From positions 1 through 64,000 of the forward strand of contig NZ_QOCG01000004.1 of NCBI RefSeq assembly GCF_003318235.1: a DNA stretch of 64,000 nt, in the 5' to 3' direction. Positions 45,079 to 54,867 of the stretch are shown piece by piece. Below the pieces are notes generated by a model that was not told the DNA's origin, did not search any database, and saw only the letters and a list, made by a program, of their open reading frames with translations. Source of the DNA: Loktanella sp. D2R18 (GTDB lineage Bacteria > Pseudomonadota > Alphaproteobacteria > Rhodobacterales > Rhodobacteraceae). The stretch's first letter is position 1; each line of letters starts with the position of its first letter. The position numbers and the translations under genes are program-made.

Positions 45079-45726
45079 ATGAAAAAACTTATGACAACAG
45101 CAATGGCCGCTGCGCTCCTTGCGGGCTGCTCGGCAACCACTGATGACTTCCCTCAACTTCAATACGAAGCAGGGGCTGTCGTCGACGGCGGTGGTTTTGG
45201 TAACGCGACGATGAACAACGTGATGGTTCAATCTGCGCAAGAAGACTACCGCGTCAATCTAGCGCGCCGTTTCGCGTCCGAGATTGATTCAACAGTCACA
45301 TTCGAGTTCAACTCGACTGTTCTTGATGCAGATGCCCAGCGTATTCTTTCGCGCCAAGCAGATTGGATTCGTCAGTTCCCAGAAGTCCGCTTCCGGGTCT
45401 ACGGGCACACCGACCTTGTCGGTAGCCAATCGTACAACCGTAGCCTTGGCCTACGCCGCGCGCAAGCAGTTGTTGCTTATCTGACGTCGCAAGGCATTGG
45501 ACGGGATCGACTCGAAGCTGTCGCGTCCTTCGGCGAAACGCAGCCGTTGATTGCAACAAACGATCGTGAGCGCCGCAATCGCCGGACGGTTACTGAAGTA
45601 TCAGGGTTCGTTGAAACCGATCCATTGGTGCTTGATGGCAAATATGCGCAAGTTATCTATCGCTCGTATATCGAACGCGCGGTACCAGCTACCGCCCTCG
45701 AAGGCACAACGATCGCTAGCGAATAA
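45079..45726 (+). CDS. OmpA-family lipoprotein of the Tad locus
   Basis: 215 aa. Lipobox LLAGC with Cys17. The OmpA peptidoglycan-binding domain (about 80-175) shows TVTFEFNSTVLDADAQRILS and YGHTDLVGSQSYNRSLGLRRA. It takes the place where CpaD/RcpB stands in other Tad loci, between the secretin and tadZ, and may hold the secretin to the wall. The 17-base gap from cpaC indicates one transcript. Confidence 0.88.
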   Translation: MKKLMTTAMAAALLAGCSATTDDFPQLQYEAGAVVDGGGFGNATMNNVMVQSAQEDYRVNLARRFASEIDSTVTFEFNSTVLDADAQRILSRQADWIRQFPEVRFRVYGHTDLVGSQSYNRSLGLRRAQAVVAYLTSQGIGRDRLEAVASFGETQPLIATNDRERRNRRTVTEVSGFVETDPLVLDGKYAQVIYRSYIERAVPATALEGTTIASE

Positions 45727-45740
45727 CTGCCTACCAAATA

Positions 45741-45783
45741 TGTCCACGCCGAACACAGTTTCGGCGTGGACATTCTCTTTTTA
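45741..45783 (+). terminator. Intrinsic terminator after the OmpA gene
   Basis: TGTCCACGCCGAA pairs with TTCGGCGTGGACA around CACAG, followed by TTCTCTTTTT. It separates the cpaC-ompA unit from tadZ. Confidence 0.88.
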
Positions 45784-45972
45784 GTTACATTTTTCGCAAC
45801 ACTGACCTGAAATGTGGGTCTTTGGTCCAAAATTCGACACGATTGCCCCCAATATTATCTCCGAACACAGTGCGCCACTGCAACGCGGCCGCGCCTTATA
45901 TTCTATCGCTCTAGCGCTTGCACTTGCTGGTGGGCTAAGATGGAATCACAACACCGATGAGGACGACAAAGA

Positions 45973-47214
45973 ATGACTGATACTACGGCCGTACAACACG
46001 ATGCGCCCCCGATTGTAGCGTGTACGATCAGCCGCGATGTACAGATTTTTGATCTGTTAATCGAAGACATGGAAGCCGCACTTGGCGACGCATGGGGCGA
46101 CCTGAGCTTTGAAGACGCTGTCGCATTTTTGGGGCAAAAAGAGGCGCGTAGCCTCCAGTTTGTCACGATCGCAATGGACGTCAATGACGAAGACAACTTG
46201 CCGTTGGTGTCCGAAGTGATCGCTGTCGCCAAAGCCGCCAAAATCAAAGTTATTCTTATCGCAGAAGATGTTAGCCCTACCGCGTTGCACCAATTGCTCC
46301 GCGAAGGCGGCGACGAATTTGTGCCCTACCCGCTCCCTGAAAATGAACTCGCGCGCGCGATTGAACGCGTCCTGACCGCACAAGAACCAGAAGAACCCGC
46401 CGAGGGTACCAAAGGCTTTAACGCAACGGGGAATCACTCTGGCGTTGTTGTGCCAATCCACGGCATTGCTGGCGGCACCGGTGCGACGATGTTTGCCGTC
46501 AATCTTGCTTGGGAACTTGCCAACATTGACAAGGAAAACCCACCCAAGGTTTGCTTGCTTGATCTCGATTTTCAGTTCGGGTCGGTGTCGACCTACCTTG
46601 ACCTGCCCCGCCGCGAGGCCGTGTTGGAAATGCTGACCGACACAGAATCAATGGATTCGGAAGCCTTTTTGCAGTCAATGCTGACCTATGAGGACAAACT
46701 GCACGTGCTGACGTCACCAACGGACATGATTCCGTTGGACATGATTACGCCCGAAGATATTGCGCGTGTGATCGAAGTCGCACGGGTCAATTTCGACTAT
46801 GTCATCATCGACATGCCAACGACGATGATCGAATGGTCGCAAACTGTTCTTGAAACCGCGCATATCTATCTCGCGATGATCGAACTGGATATGCGATCTG
46901 CGCAGAACACTTTGCGCCTGAAACGCGCACTGCAGTCAGAAGACCTGCCGTTCGACAAAATCCGCTTCATTCTCAACCGCGCACCTGGGTTTACCGATAT
47001 GAACGGCAAAAGCCGGGTCAAACGCCTTGCGGATAGTCTGGGGATTTCAATTGACGTGCTAATGCCTGACGGCGGCAAGCCCGTCATGCAAAGCTCTGAC
47101 CACGGATCGCCAATGGCTGTTGGTATCCCCAAGAACCCATTGCGCAAAGAAATTACTAAATTTGCGAAGTCACTACATGAAGTCAACCAAGCTGAAGCTG
47201 ACGCGAGAGCTTAA
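45973..47214 (+). CDS. tadZ: Pilus localisation ATPase-like protein TadZ/CpaE
   Basis: 413 aa. An N-terminal receiver-like domain (about 15-135) and a ParA/MinD-like domain. The Walker A position reads IAGGTGATMF: Ala171 stands where Lys is expected, a known variation in TadZ. VCLLDLDFQFGSVSTYLDLP is the Walker A'/B-like strand. It directs the pilus machine to its place in the cell. It lies 11 bases before tadA. Confidence 0.9.
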   Translation: MTDTTAVQHDAPPIVACTISRDVQIFDLLIEDMEAALGDAWGDLSFEDAVAFLGQKEARSLQFVTIAMDVNDEDNLPLVSEVIAVAKAAKIKVILIAEDVSPTALHQLLREGGDEFVPYPLPENELARAIERVLTAQEPEEPAEGTKGFNATGNHSGVVVPIHGIAGGTGATMFAVNLAWELANIDKENPPKVCLLDLDFQFGSVSTYLDLPRREAVLEMLTDTESMDSEAFLQSMLTYEDKLHVLTSPTDMIPLDMITPEDIARVIEVARVNFDYVIIDMPTTMIEWSQTVLETAHIYLAMIELDMRSAQNTLRLKRALQSEDLPFDKIRFILNRAPGFTDMNGKSRVKRLADSLGISIDVLMPDGGKPVMQSSDHGSPMAVGIPKNPLRKEITKFAKSLHEVNQAEADARA

Positions 47215-47225
47215 GAGGCAACAAT

Positions 47226-48680
47226 ATGTTTTCGAAATATAAAAAACCCAACGCACCCAAAGATACTCCTGCCGCGGCGGGCCGCCCAAAGGTAAACGTC
47301 GCCCCAGCGGCGGCCCCAAAAGTGGATGAGGCACGTAAATCGCTGATGAAGGCGATGCCCGAAAAGCGGGCCGGCGAAGCGGGCCCCGTCGATAAGGACA
47401 AGCGCCGCAAGGAACGTCTGGGCGAGATCAAGCTCGAATTGCACAAGTCGCTGCTCGACAATTTGAACCTCGCCGCATTGGAATCCGCGTCAGAGGCCGA
47501 GCTACGTAACGAGATCAACTCAATTGCGAATGAATCGCTTGAGGAAATGGGCATCGTCTTGAACCGGGACGAACGGCAAGCGCTTAGCCAGGATCTGTTC
47601 TTCGAGGTCACGGGGCTTGGTCCGCTCGAGACATTGCTTAAAGACGAATCTGTAAACGATATTTTGGTCAACGGGCCGCAGCAGATCTTTGTGGAACGCG
47701 ACGGTAAACTGCAACTCACCGACATCACGTTTAAAGATGAAAAACACCTGCTGCGGATCATCGATAAAATCGTTTCCGCCGTCGGTCGCCGCGTCGATGA
47801 AAGTAACCCTTACGTCGATGCGCGCCTTGCAGACGGCTCGCGTTTCAACGCCATGGTACCGCCTATCGCAGTCGACGGGTCACTCGTTTCTATTCGTAAG
47901 TTTAAGAAAGATAAGCTTGGGATCGAAGAGCTGGTCAAATTTGGCGCATTTACCGAAGAAATGGCCGCCTATCTTCAAGCCGCCGTTTCAACCCGCCTAA
48001 ATGTCATCGTATCTGGCGGTACGGGTTCTGGTAAAACGACCACATTGAACGCGCTTTCGGGCTTTATTGATGACGCCGAACGTATCCTAACGATCGAGGA
48101 TACGGCCGAACTTCAACTCCAACAAACGCACGTTGGTCGGATGGAAAGCCGTCCACCGAATGTCGAAGGTAAAGGCGGCGTATCCCAGCGCGACTGTCTG
48201 AAAAACGCCCTGCGGATGCGTCCAGATCGCATCATCGTGGGGGAGACGCGTGGCGAAGAAGTTATCGACATGCTGCAAGCCATGAACACCGGCCACGATG
48301 GGTCAATGACCACGATTCACGCCAACTCTGCACGTGATGGCGTGTCCCGTTTGGAAAACATGATCGCGATGGCCGGGATCGAAATGCCGCTGAAAGCGAT
48401 GCGGAGCCAGATTTCATCAGCGGTGAACTTGATCGTGCAGGCCTCTCGTCTGCAAGACGGGTCGCGCCGCATGACGTCAATCACCGAAATCACCGGGATG
48501 GAAGGCGACGTTATTTCGATGCAAGAAATCTTCCGGTATCAGCGTGTCGGCCTAACCCCCGACAACAAGATTATCGGGCACTTTACAGCGACAGGCGTGC
48601 GCAGCCACTATTCTGACCGCTTCAAACTGTGGGGATACGATTTGCCTCCTGCTATCTTTGAACCAATGGTTGCGGAGTAA
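47226..48680 (+). CDS. tadA: Tad secretion ATPase TadA/CpaF
   Basis: 484 aa. A type II/IV secretion ATPase. Walker A is [12 protein letters not shown] with Lys270, the Asp/His boxes follow, and [20 protein letters not shown] is the Walker B / His-box region. The N-terminal 60 residues are Pro/Ala/Lys-rich. It powers pilus extension and probably retraction. Confidence 0.95.
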   Translation: MFSKYKKPNAPKDTPAAAGRPKVNVAPAAAPKVDEARKSLMKAMPEKRAGEAGPVDKDKRRKERLGEIKLELHKSLLDNLNLAALESASEAELRNEINSIANESLEEMGIVLNRDERQALSQDLFFEVTGLGPLETLLKDESVNDILVNGPQQIFVERDGKLQLTDITFKDEKHLLRIIDKIVSAVGRRVDESNPYVDARLADGSRFNAMVPPIAVDGSLVSIRKFKKDKLGIEELVKFGAFTEEMAAYLQAAVSTRLNVIVSGGTGSGKTTTLNALSGFIDDAERILTIEDTAELQLQQTHVGRMESRPPNVEGKGGVSQRDCLKNALRMRPDRIIVGETRGEEVIDMLQAMNTGHDGSMTTIHANSARDGVSRLENMIAMAGIEMPLKAMRSQISSAVNLIVQASRLQDGSRRMTSITEITGMEGDVISMQEIFRYQRVGLTPDNKIIGHFTATGVRSHYSDRFKLWGYDLPPAIFEPMVAE

Positions 48681-48686
48681 CGACGC

Positions 48687-49652
48687 ATGATTTCGGCTGC
48701 CCCAGTAATTTATATCCTGATCTTTGTCGCCGTTGTCGCGATGGTTCAGGGTGTCTACCTTGTGATTTTCGGCAAATCTATCAGCATGGACGGGAAGGTT
48801 AACCGTCGTCTTGAGATGCTTGATAAAGGCGGGAACCGCGAACAGGTTCTTGATCAGCTGCGCAAAGAAATGTCGCAGCATATGCGTTCGCAGAGCATTC
48901 CGATCTATTCGATTTTGGCGAACAAAGCGCAGATGGCGAACATCGTGTTTACCCCGCCACAAATCATCATGCTGATGGGCGTCATTAGCGTTGTCGCCTT
49001 TGTGATGCTGACTTTCCTGACCCAGCTTGGCGTGCCTGCGCGTGCTGCTGTCGCGGTTTTGATGGGCGTTGGCGGCGTCTACGTTTGGATCAGCCGCAAG
49101 GCAAACAAACGCATGTCAATGATTGCTGAGCAGCTTCCAGAAGCCGTTGAACTTATGGTCCGTTCGCTGCGCGTGGGTCACCCGTTCTCAAACTCGCTGC
49201 AGATTGTTTCAACGGAAATTGCTGACCCGCTGGGCACGGAATTTGGGATGATCTCGGACGAGGCTGCATATGGGCGCGATATGGGGGAAACCCTCAAATC
49301 AATGGCAGAACGCTTGGATAACCAAGATATGCGCTTCTTGGCCGTTGCTGTCAGTATTCAACAGACATCCGGCGGTAACTTGGCGGAAATTCTAGATGGT
49401 CTTGCAAAGGTTATCCGCGCACGGTTTCGCCTTTTCCGCCGTGTTAGTGCGATTACTGCAGAAGCAAAATGGTCTGGCAACCTCTTGTCGGCCTTCCCAG
49501 TTCTTGCATTGATCCTGATCACTTTGGTCAAACCCGACTATTTCGATGAGGTCATGGAAAGCTCTGCCTTCATTCCGGCATGTTTTGTGATCAGTGCCTT
49601 TCTCGTATTGAACATGATCGTCATGCGTTCACTTGTGAACATTAAAGTCTAA
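48687..49652 (+). CDS. tadB: Tad inner-membrane protein TadB
   Basis: 321 aa. T2SSF-type platform protein with N-terminal and C-terminal helices. The T2SSF motif is seen in LPEAVELMVRSLRVGHPFSN and the later QQTSGGNLAEILDGLAKVIR. It forms the inner-membrane platform with TadC. Six bases separate it from tadA. Confidence 0.94.
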   Translation: MISAAPVIYILIFVAVVAMVQGVYLVIFGKSISMDGKVNRRLEMLDKGGNREQVLDQLRKEMSQHMRSQSIPIYSILANKAQMANIVFTPPQIIMLMGVISVVAFVMLTFLTQLGVPARAAVAVLMGVGGVYVWISRKANKRMSMIAEQLPEAVELMVRSLRVGHPFSNSLQIVSTEIADPLGTEFGMISDEAAYGRDMGETLKSMAERLDNQDMRFLAVAVSIQQTSGGNLAEILDGLAKVIRARFRLFRRVSAITAEAKWSGNLLSAFPVLALILITLVKPDYFDEVMESSAFIPACFVISAFLVLNMIVMRSLVNIKV

Positions 49653-49661
49653 GGGGGCACC

Positions 49662-50624
49662 ATGGAAAACATTCAAGCACAGCTTACCGAACTTCTTGGA
49701 CCAAACGCACTGATCATCCTTGTCGGTCTTATTGGTTTCTTTTTGGTTCTGGTGACCCTGCCCGTTCTGCTCAAGAAAGACGATGACCCGCTTAACCGCT
49801 TAAAAGCGAGTACACACAGCACAGATAAGAAAACCGCGAAGGGCGAAAAACTCCGTACTGCCTCGAGCAAAGACAAGCTCGAGAAATATTCGAGTTTCCT
49901 CGAACCACAAAACGAAGATGAATATTCAGCCGTCAAGCTAAAGCTATTGCAAGCGGGCTACCGTGGCAAAACAGCGGTGCGTACATATAACTTCTTGCAA
50001 CTCACACTGGGTATCTTTGGGCTGGCACTTGGTGGCATGTATGCTGTTTTCAAAATGTCGCAAGGCGAAGTATCATCGCAAGATCTAGCGCTCATGATCT
50101 TGGGACCTGCCGGGGCGGGTTATTTTCTGCCCAAATATTGGGTCACTCGTAGACAAGCCGTGCGCCAAGAAGCAATCACAAACGGCTTTCCCGACGCGCT
50201 CGACTTGATGCTGGTCTGCGTTGAAGCGGGGCAATCACTTGATCAATCGATTATGCGTGTGGCAACTGAACTTCGTTCTGGATTTCCTGATATTTCTGAT
50301 GAATTTGAAATGGTTGGGCAAGAAACCAAAGCGGGTAAGGACAAAACGACCGTGCTGAAAGATATGGCCGAACGCTGCGGCGTGCAGGACATCACCAGCT
50401 TTGTCACCGTGCTGGTCCAATCGCAGCAATTTGGTACATCGATTTCAGATGCGTTGCGGGTCTATTCACTTGAAATGCGCGACAAACGCGTCATGCGCGC
50501 CGAAGAAAAAGCCAACAAACTGCCAACAAAAATGACATTGGCGACCATGATGTTGACTGTGCCGCCGCTAATGGCGATTTTGATTGGCCCATCGATCTAT
50601 GCGATCGCCAAAAACTTGGGCTGA
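49662..50624 (+). CDS. tadC: Tad inner-membrane protein TadC
   Basis: 320 aa. A second T2SSF protein: FPDALDLMLVCVEAGQSLDQ and VLVQSQQFGTSISDALRVYS. It pairs with TadB. Helices lie at about 14-35, 108-130, 137-158 and 295-318. Confidence 0.94.
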   Translation: MENIQAQLTELLGPNALIILVGLIGFFLVLVTLPVLLKKDDDPLNRLKASTHSTDKKTAKGEKLRTASSKDKLEKYSSFLEPQNEDEYSAVKLKLLQAGYRGKTAVRTYNFLQLTLGIFGLALGGMYAVFKMSQGEVSSQDLALMILGPAGAGYFLPKYWVTRRQAVRQEAITNGFPDALDLMLVCVEAGQSLDQSIMRVATELRSGFPDISDEFEMVGQETKAGKDKTTVLKDMAERCGVQDITSFVTVLVQSQQFGTSISDALRVYSLEMRDKRVMRAEEKANKLPTKMTLATMMLTVPPLMAILIGPSIYAIAKNLG

Positions 50625-50631
50625 TCGGAAA

Positions 50632-51192
50632 ATGAAACCTCGGCTCGCCCTTCTGGGGATCGTTTTCACCACGTTGACCGCCTGTGCCAACGACGGGTTA
50701 GATAATTCGGGCGATGGGGTATTTGCGCCCGGTGTGTCTGGTGAACGCAATGTTGACGGGTTGATTGTAGGCCATCGTTTGATGGCAGCAGGCGAATACG
50801 AACTGGCGCTCAAAGCCTATAATCGCGCGGCAATCCAGCACGGGCTCAACGTCGACACGCTATCGGCAATTGGGTCCGCAAACCTGCATATCGGGCGTCT
50901 TGGACAGGCTGAACGTCGGTTGCGTGATGCTGTTGAATTGGATGCCAGCTTTCCACCCGCATGGAACAATCTTGGCGTCGTTTTGATGGAGCGTGGTAAA
51001 ATTGCAGAAGCAAGTGAGGTTTTCCGACGCGCATATGCCGCAGATAACGGAAATTCGGACGAAATCCGCGACAATTTACGCTTAGCGCTCGCAATGTTGG
51101 AAAACAACGACAATACTGTGGTACAAGATTACCAGAACTTCAATTTGATCCGACGCGGCACAGGTGATTTCGTGCTGATGTCTGATCTCTGA
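50632..51192 (+). CDS. tadD: Tad TPR lipoprotein TadD
   Basis: 186 aa. Signal ends at TLTAC with Cys18. Tetratricopeptide repeats fill about 50-150 (AGEYELALKAYNRAAIQHG; HIGRLGQAERRLRDAVELD). TadD acts as the pilotin-like helper of the secretin. ATG 50632 is eight bases after tadC and follows CGGAAA. Confidence 0.88.
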   Translation: MKPRLALLGIVFTTLTACANDGLDNSGDGVFAPGVSGERNVDGLIVGHRLMAAGEYELALKAYNRAAIQHGLNVDTLSAIGSANLHIGRLGQAERRLRDAVELDASFPPAWNNLGVVLMERGKIAEASEVFRRAYAADNGNSDEIRDNLRLALAMLENNDNTVVQDYQNFNLIRRGTGDFVLMSDL

Positions 51193-51217
51193 GTATGAGC
51201 AGCAAAAGGACGCTAAA

Positions 51218-52072
51218 ATGCGCCACCCAATTATTCTTTCGCTTTGCCTAGCAACGCTTACCCTGTCGGCCTGTGCAAAATCGACAGAAGAGCAAATTCA
51301 AGAAGCCATCAACGACATCAACGCCAGCGATGCGCAAAACGTCAACGAACTCATGATGACAATGGGCGACCCCAACGAAGCGGTCCAACATTTCTCTGCC
51401 TCGCTTGCCGCCAACCCGGACAATATCGAACTGCAGCGTGGCCTTGCAACATCACTGATCCGTGCATCCCGTGTGACTGAAGGGATTGCAGCATGGAATA
51501 CCGTTGTCGCACATCCTGAAGCCACGAGTGAAGATCGCGTTGAACTTGCAGGCGCGCATATACGGGCAAGTGCTTGGGACGATGCTGCCGCCACGCTGAA
51601 CACAGTGCCGCCAACCTTTGAAACGTTCAAACGCTACCGGTTTGAGGCCATGGTCGCCGATAGCCGCCAACAATGGGACAAGGCGGATAGTTTCTATCAA
51701 ACTGCCGCGGGCCTGACAACGCGCCCGGCCTCGGTCTATAACAACTGGGGGTATTCCAAATTAACCCGCGGAGATTTCCGTGGTGCTGAACGGCTGTTCC
51801 TCGACGCTTTGCGCCATGACTCAACCCTGTTTACTGCCAAAAACAACCTCGTGCTTGCACGCGGTGCACAGCGCAATTATGCGCTGCCCGTTGTAGACAT
51901 GAACCAAGTTGAACGTGCCCAACTGCTTTACACCCTCGCGCTCGCGGCAATTAAACAAAATGATGTCTCGATTGGTAAATCACTGTTAGCCGATGCGATC
52001 GAAACTCACCCGCGTCACTTTGAAGAAGCCGTGCGCGCGTTGCAGGCCCTTGAAAACAACGCGACAAACTAG
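51218..52072 (+). CDS. Second Tad-locus TPR lipoprotein
   Basis: 284 aa. Signal ends at TLSAC with Cys19. Several TPR units are seen, for example VYNNWGYSKLTRGDFRGAER and its relatives in the first half. It lies between tadD and the prepilin peptidase and looks like a diverged duplicate of TadD. Confidence 0.85.
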   Translation: MRHPIILSLCLATLTLSACAKSTEEQIQEAINDINASDAQNVNELMMTMGDPNEAVQHFSASLAANPDNIELQRGLATSLIRASRVTEGIAAWNTVVAHPEATSEDRVELAGAHIRASAWDDAAATLNTVPPTFETFKRYRFEAMVADSRQQWDKADSFYQTAAGLTTRPASVYNNWGYSKLTRGDFRGAERLFLDALRHDSTLFTAKNNLVLARGAQRNYALPVVDMNQVERAQLLYTLALAAIKQNDVSIGKSLLADAIETHPRHFEEAVRALQALENNATN

Positions 52073-52074
52073 CT

Positions 52075-52563
52075 ATGGGACTGACAGCACACGCAGCGTT
52101 TTGGTTTTTGCCTGCGGTTATCCCAATCGCAGTTTTCGTGGCCTGGAACGACATGCGGGTCATGAAGATCCCCAATCTTGCGGCAGGCGCGCTTTTGCTC
52201 AGTTTTGCCGTCCTTGGGATTTTTGCACTGCCCTTTGTCACCTACCTGTGGCACTGGACCCATTTTGCGGTGGTGCTTGCGGTCGGAATCCTGTTTTGGA
52301 TGTCTGGGGTCATTGGCGGTGGCGATGTGAAATTTATGGCTGCGGCGGCCCCTATGGTTGCTGTTGCCGATCTGCGCATGTTTATGTTGATCTACGCCTC
52401 ATGCCTTTTGGCCGCCTTGGTCACACACCGCTTGGCCAAACATAGCCCGCTGCGTAAAATCGCGCCTGATTGGCTTAGCTGGGACAACGACCGTTTTCCA
52501 AAAGGGCTCGCTTTAAGCGGGACGCTTTTGTTTTATCTACTAGTTGTTGCGATTACGCGTTAA
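52075..52563 (+). CDS. tadV: Prepilin peptidase TadV/CpaA
   Basis: 162 aa. An A24-type aspartic membrane protease with about five helices. First Asp in AWNDMRVMKIPN and second in GGGDVKFMAA. It cleaves the two pilins after Gly14. It starts two bases after the TPR gene stop. Last gene of the clear Tad operon. Confidence 0.93.
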   Translation: MGLTAHAAFWFLPAVIPIAVFVAWNDMRVMKIPNLAAGALLLSFAVLGIFALPFVTYLWHWTHFAVVLAVGILFWMSGVIGGGDVKFMAAAAPMVAVADLRMFMLIYASCLLAALVTHRLAKHSPLRKIAPDWLSWDNDRFPKGLALSGTLLFYLLVVAITR

Positions 52564-52696
52564 ACAAAGACAACATAGGCCGTGCCCCTTACAGGCACTT
52601 GTTTGTTCACTATTTCGCCACAATAGGCTGTAATCTTAGTTAAAACCGCCGCAGATTCTGCGGAATTCGAATCTTTTTACGATAGGCAAGAATGTC

Positions 52697-54007
52697 ATGA
52701 ACGTGCAATCCTCTGGTGTAATGGCCCCCCCGGCGCCGCGTAGTCTTGAAGGCATGCTGCTGCCTATGTCGATGATGCGCGATATTTTGATCAAAACAAT
52801 GTTCCGGATGAACCTTGATCAGGTCTCGCTGATCAGCCGCGCCATTTGCCTGCCCGTCCCCGTCACCCAAGAATTGGTCGACATGGCACGCAGCCAGCTC
52901 CTGCTTGAGGCGCGCGGCACGCTGAACGCCAACAGCGGCAATGAGATGGGTTATCAATTGACCGACGCCGGACGCGCGCGCGCGCTGGATGCGCTTAGCC
53001 AGTCTGAATATTACGGTGCGATGCCCGTCCCGCTTGATATCTACCGCGAACAGATTGAACGCCAGTCGATCCGGAATATCCAGATCACACGTGAACAGCT
53101 ATCGACCGCGATGGGGCACCTTGTGTTGCCGCCAGACCTGTTATCAAACCTTGGCCCCGCCATCAGCGCAGGCCGTTCGATCCTCATGTATGGTCCTCCG
53201 GGTAACGGGAAATCATCCATCTCAAATGGTATCCGCGATGCGTTGGGCGATAAAATCTATGTCCCACGTGCGATTGAATATTCCGGTCAGGTGATCACCG
53301 TTTACGATCCGATTGTGCATTCCGCCGCCGAAGACGATGTGGACGATCCCAACAGCCTGCGACGGACTTCTGGCCGGTTCGACACCCGCTATGTGCGCTG
53401 CGAACGCCCGACCGTAATTACGGGTGGTGAACTGTCACTATCCATGCTTGATCTTGTCTATAACCCCACCGCGCGGACTTATCAGGCGCCTTTGCAGTTG
53501 AAATCAACTGGCGGCATCTTCATCGTGGACGACCTTGGCCGTCAGGCAGAACCACCACAAACCCTCGTCAACCGTTGGATTGTTCCGCTCGAAGAAAACA
53601 AAGATATTCTTGCGCTGCAATCGGGTGAAAAATTCGAAGTTCCCTTTGACACGCTTGTGATTTTCTCAACCAACTTCCACCCGAACGCGATCTTCGATAA
53701 GGCGGCTTTGCGCCGGATTTTCTATAAGATTAAGATCGACGGCCCGCACCAAGAAGACTTCCTTAAGATTTTCGCAATGGTCGCACGTAAACGTAAAATG
53801 CCACTCGATGAGGATACGCTGGTTCACCTGTTGAACACGCGTTACCCAGAAATCGACAATGTCTACGCCAACTATCAGCCGATTTTCTTGATCGATCAGA
53901 TGATCTCGATCTGTGAATTCGAAGGCATCCCCTATCAAATGACACCGGATCTGATTGATCGCGCATGGGCCAACATGTTCGTGAAAGAAGAAGAAATCAT
54001 TCACTAG
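52697..54007 (+). CDS. MoxR-like AAA ATPase next to the Tad locus
   Basis: 436 aa. Residues 1-120 form an extra N-terminal region resembling a winged-helix or effector domain; the AAA core carries GPPGNGKSS (166-174, Lys172) and IFIVDDLGRQ as Walker B. It starts 133 bases after tadV, with its own upstream region and a strong terminator behind. The family is not one I can name precisely; a role in pilus biogenesis is a guess from place alone. Confidence 0.75.
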   Translation: MNVQSSGVMAPPAPRSLEGMLLPMSMMRDILIKTMFRMNLDQVSLISRAICLPVPVTQELVDMARSQLLLEARGTLNANSGNEMGYQLTDAGRARALDALSQSEYYGAMPVPLDIYREQIERQSIRNIQITREQLSTAMGHLVLPPDLLSNLGPAISAGRSILMYGPPGNGKSSISNGIRDALGDKIYVPRAIEYSGQVITVYDPIVHSAAEDDVDDPNSLRRTSGRFDTRYVRCERPTVITGGELSLSMLDLVYNPTARTYQAPLQLKSTGGIFIVDDLGRQAEPPQTLVNRWIVPLEENKDILALQSGEKFEVPFDTLVIFSTNFHPNAIFDKAALRRIFYKIKIDGPHQEDFLKIFAMVARKRKMPLDEDTLVHLLNTRYPEIDNVYANYQPIFLIDQMISICEFEGIPYQMTPDLIDRAWANMFVKEEEIIH

Positions 54008-54032
54008 TGACATTTTAAATTCCCAAGCAACT

Positions 54033-54063
54033 GACTTCCCTTTACCCAAAGGGAAGTCTTTTT
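54033..54063 (+). terminator. Intrinsic terminator after the AAA ATPase gene
   Basis: GACTTCCCTTT pairs perfectly with AAAGGGAAGTC around ACCC, followed by TTTTT. It ends the Tad region. Confidence 0.9.
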
Positions 54064-54080
54064 CTTTTGGGGGGTACAAA

Positions 54081-54867
54081 ATGACAAAAATTATTGGGGT
54101 GGCTGGATGCGGCCGCATGGGCGGGCCAATGTTGGCCAACCTACAATCGGCTGGATTTGATGCTCGTGGCTATGATCCGCGTGCCTCTGCCGGGGTTGGC
54201 ACAGATGTTGATACCTTTTGCGAGGGGCTGACAACGCTGATCACGGTCGTCCGCGACGCGGCAGAAACCGATGCATTGCTCTTTGAAGATCAAAATGTCG
54301 TCGCCAGCGCCCGCGCTTTGCAGACGATTGTGATCAGCTCGACCCTTTCCCCCAATTACGTCAAATCCCTGCGCGCACGTATCCCTCCCCATATCACTAT
54401 CATCGATGCGCCGATGTCCGGAGCGCAAGTACGTGCCCGCGCAGGGGCATTGACCTTTTATGGTCGGTGGCGATTCAACGCCGATTATGCCGCTTTTGCA
54501 GACGATGGGTGCAGCGATCCATCCGATGGGCAACTTCGGCGCCGGAATGACGGCCAAGGTTTTGAATAATATGCTGGCCGCGTCACATACAGCAATGACC
54601 CGGTTGGTGCTGGACTGGGGAGATACACAGGGCGTGGATGAGGACAAGTTGCTCGCATTGATCGCAAGCGCCTCGGGCCAAAACTGGTTGGCCTCAGGCT
54701 TTGACGCTATTGAATTCGCACGTGACGGGTTCGGCGATGACAACAGCATTGGAATTTTGGCCAAAGATGTCAGCGCCGCACTCTATATCGCGCCCGACAG
54801 CAACACCGCTCTACCCGAAGCCGTGCAAACGGCGATCAGGCAGCTTAAGCCGCGCGTCAAATCGTAA
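54081..54867 (+). pseudogene. 3-hydroxyisobutyrate dehydrogenase-like gene with a one-base frameshift
   Basis: An NAD(P)-binding dehydrogenase of the 3-hydroxyisobutyrate / beta-hydroxyacid family. The first frame (54081-54569) carries GVAGCGRMGGPM and DAPMSGAQVRARAGALTF. It then leaves the family after TTTT at 54456-54459. The other frame resumes with MVGGDSTPIM, and GAGMTAKVLNN carries the catalytic Lys. Removing one T joins them into about 261 aa. Either a recent pseudogene or a sequencing error in a homopolymer. Substrate unknown. Confidence 0.85.

Noticed and set aside
54456-54459. Programmed frameshift in the dehydrogenase gene
   Set aside because: A four-T run without a slippery heptamer and without a downstream stimulatory structure that I can see; mutation or sequencing error is simpler.
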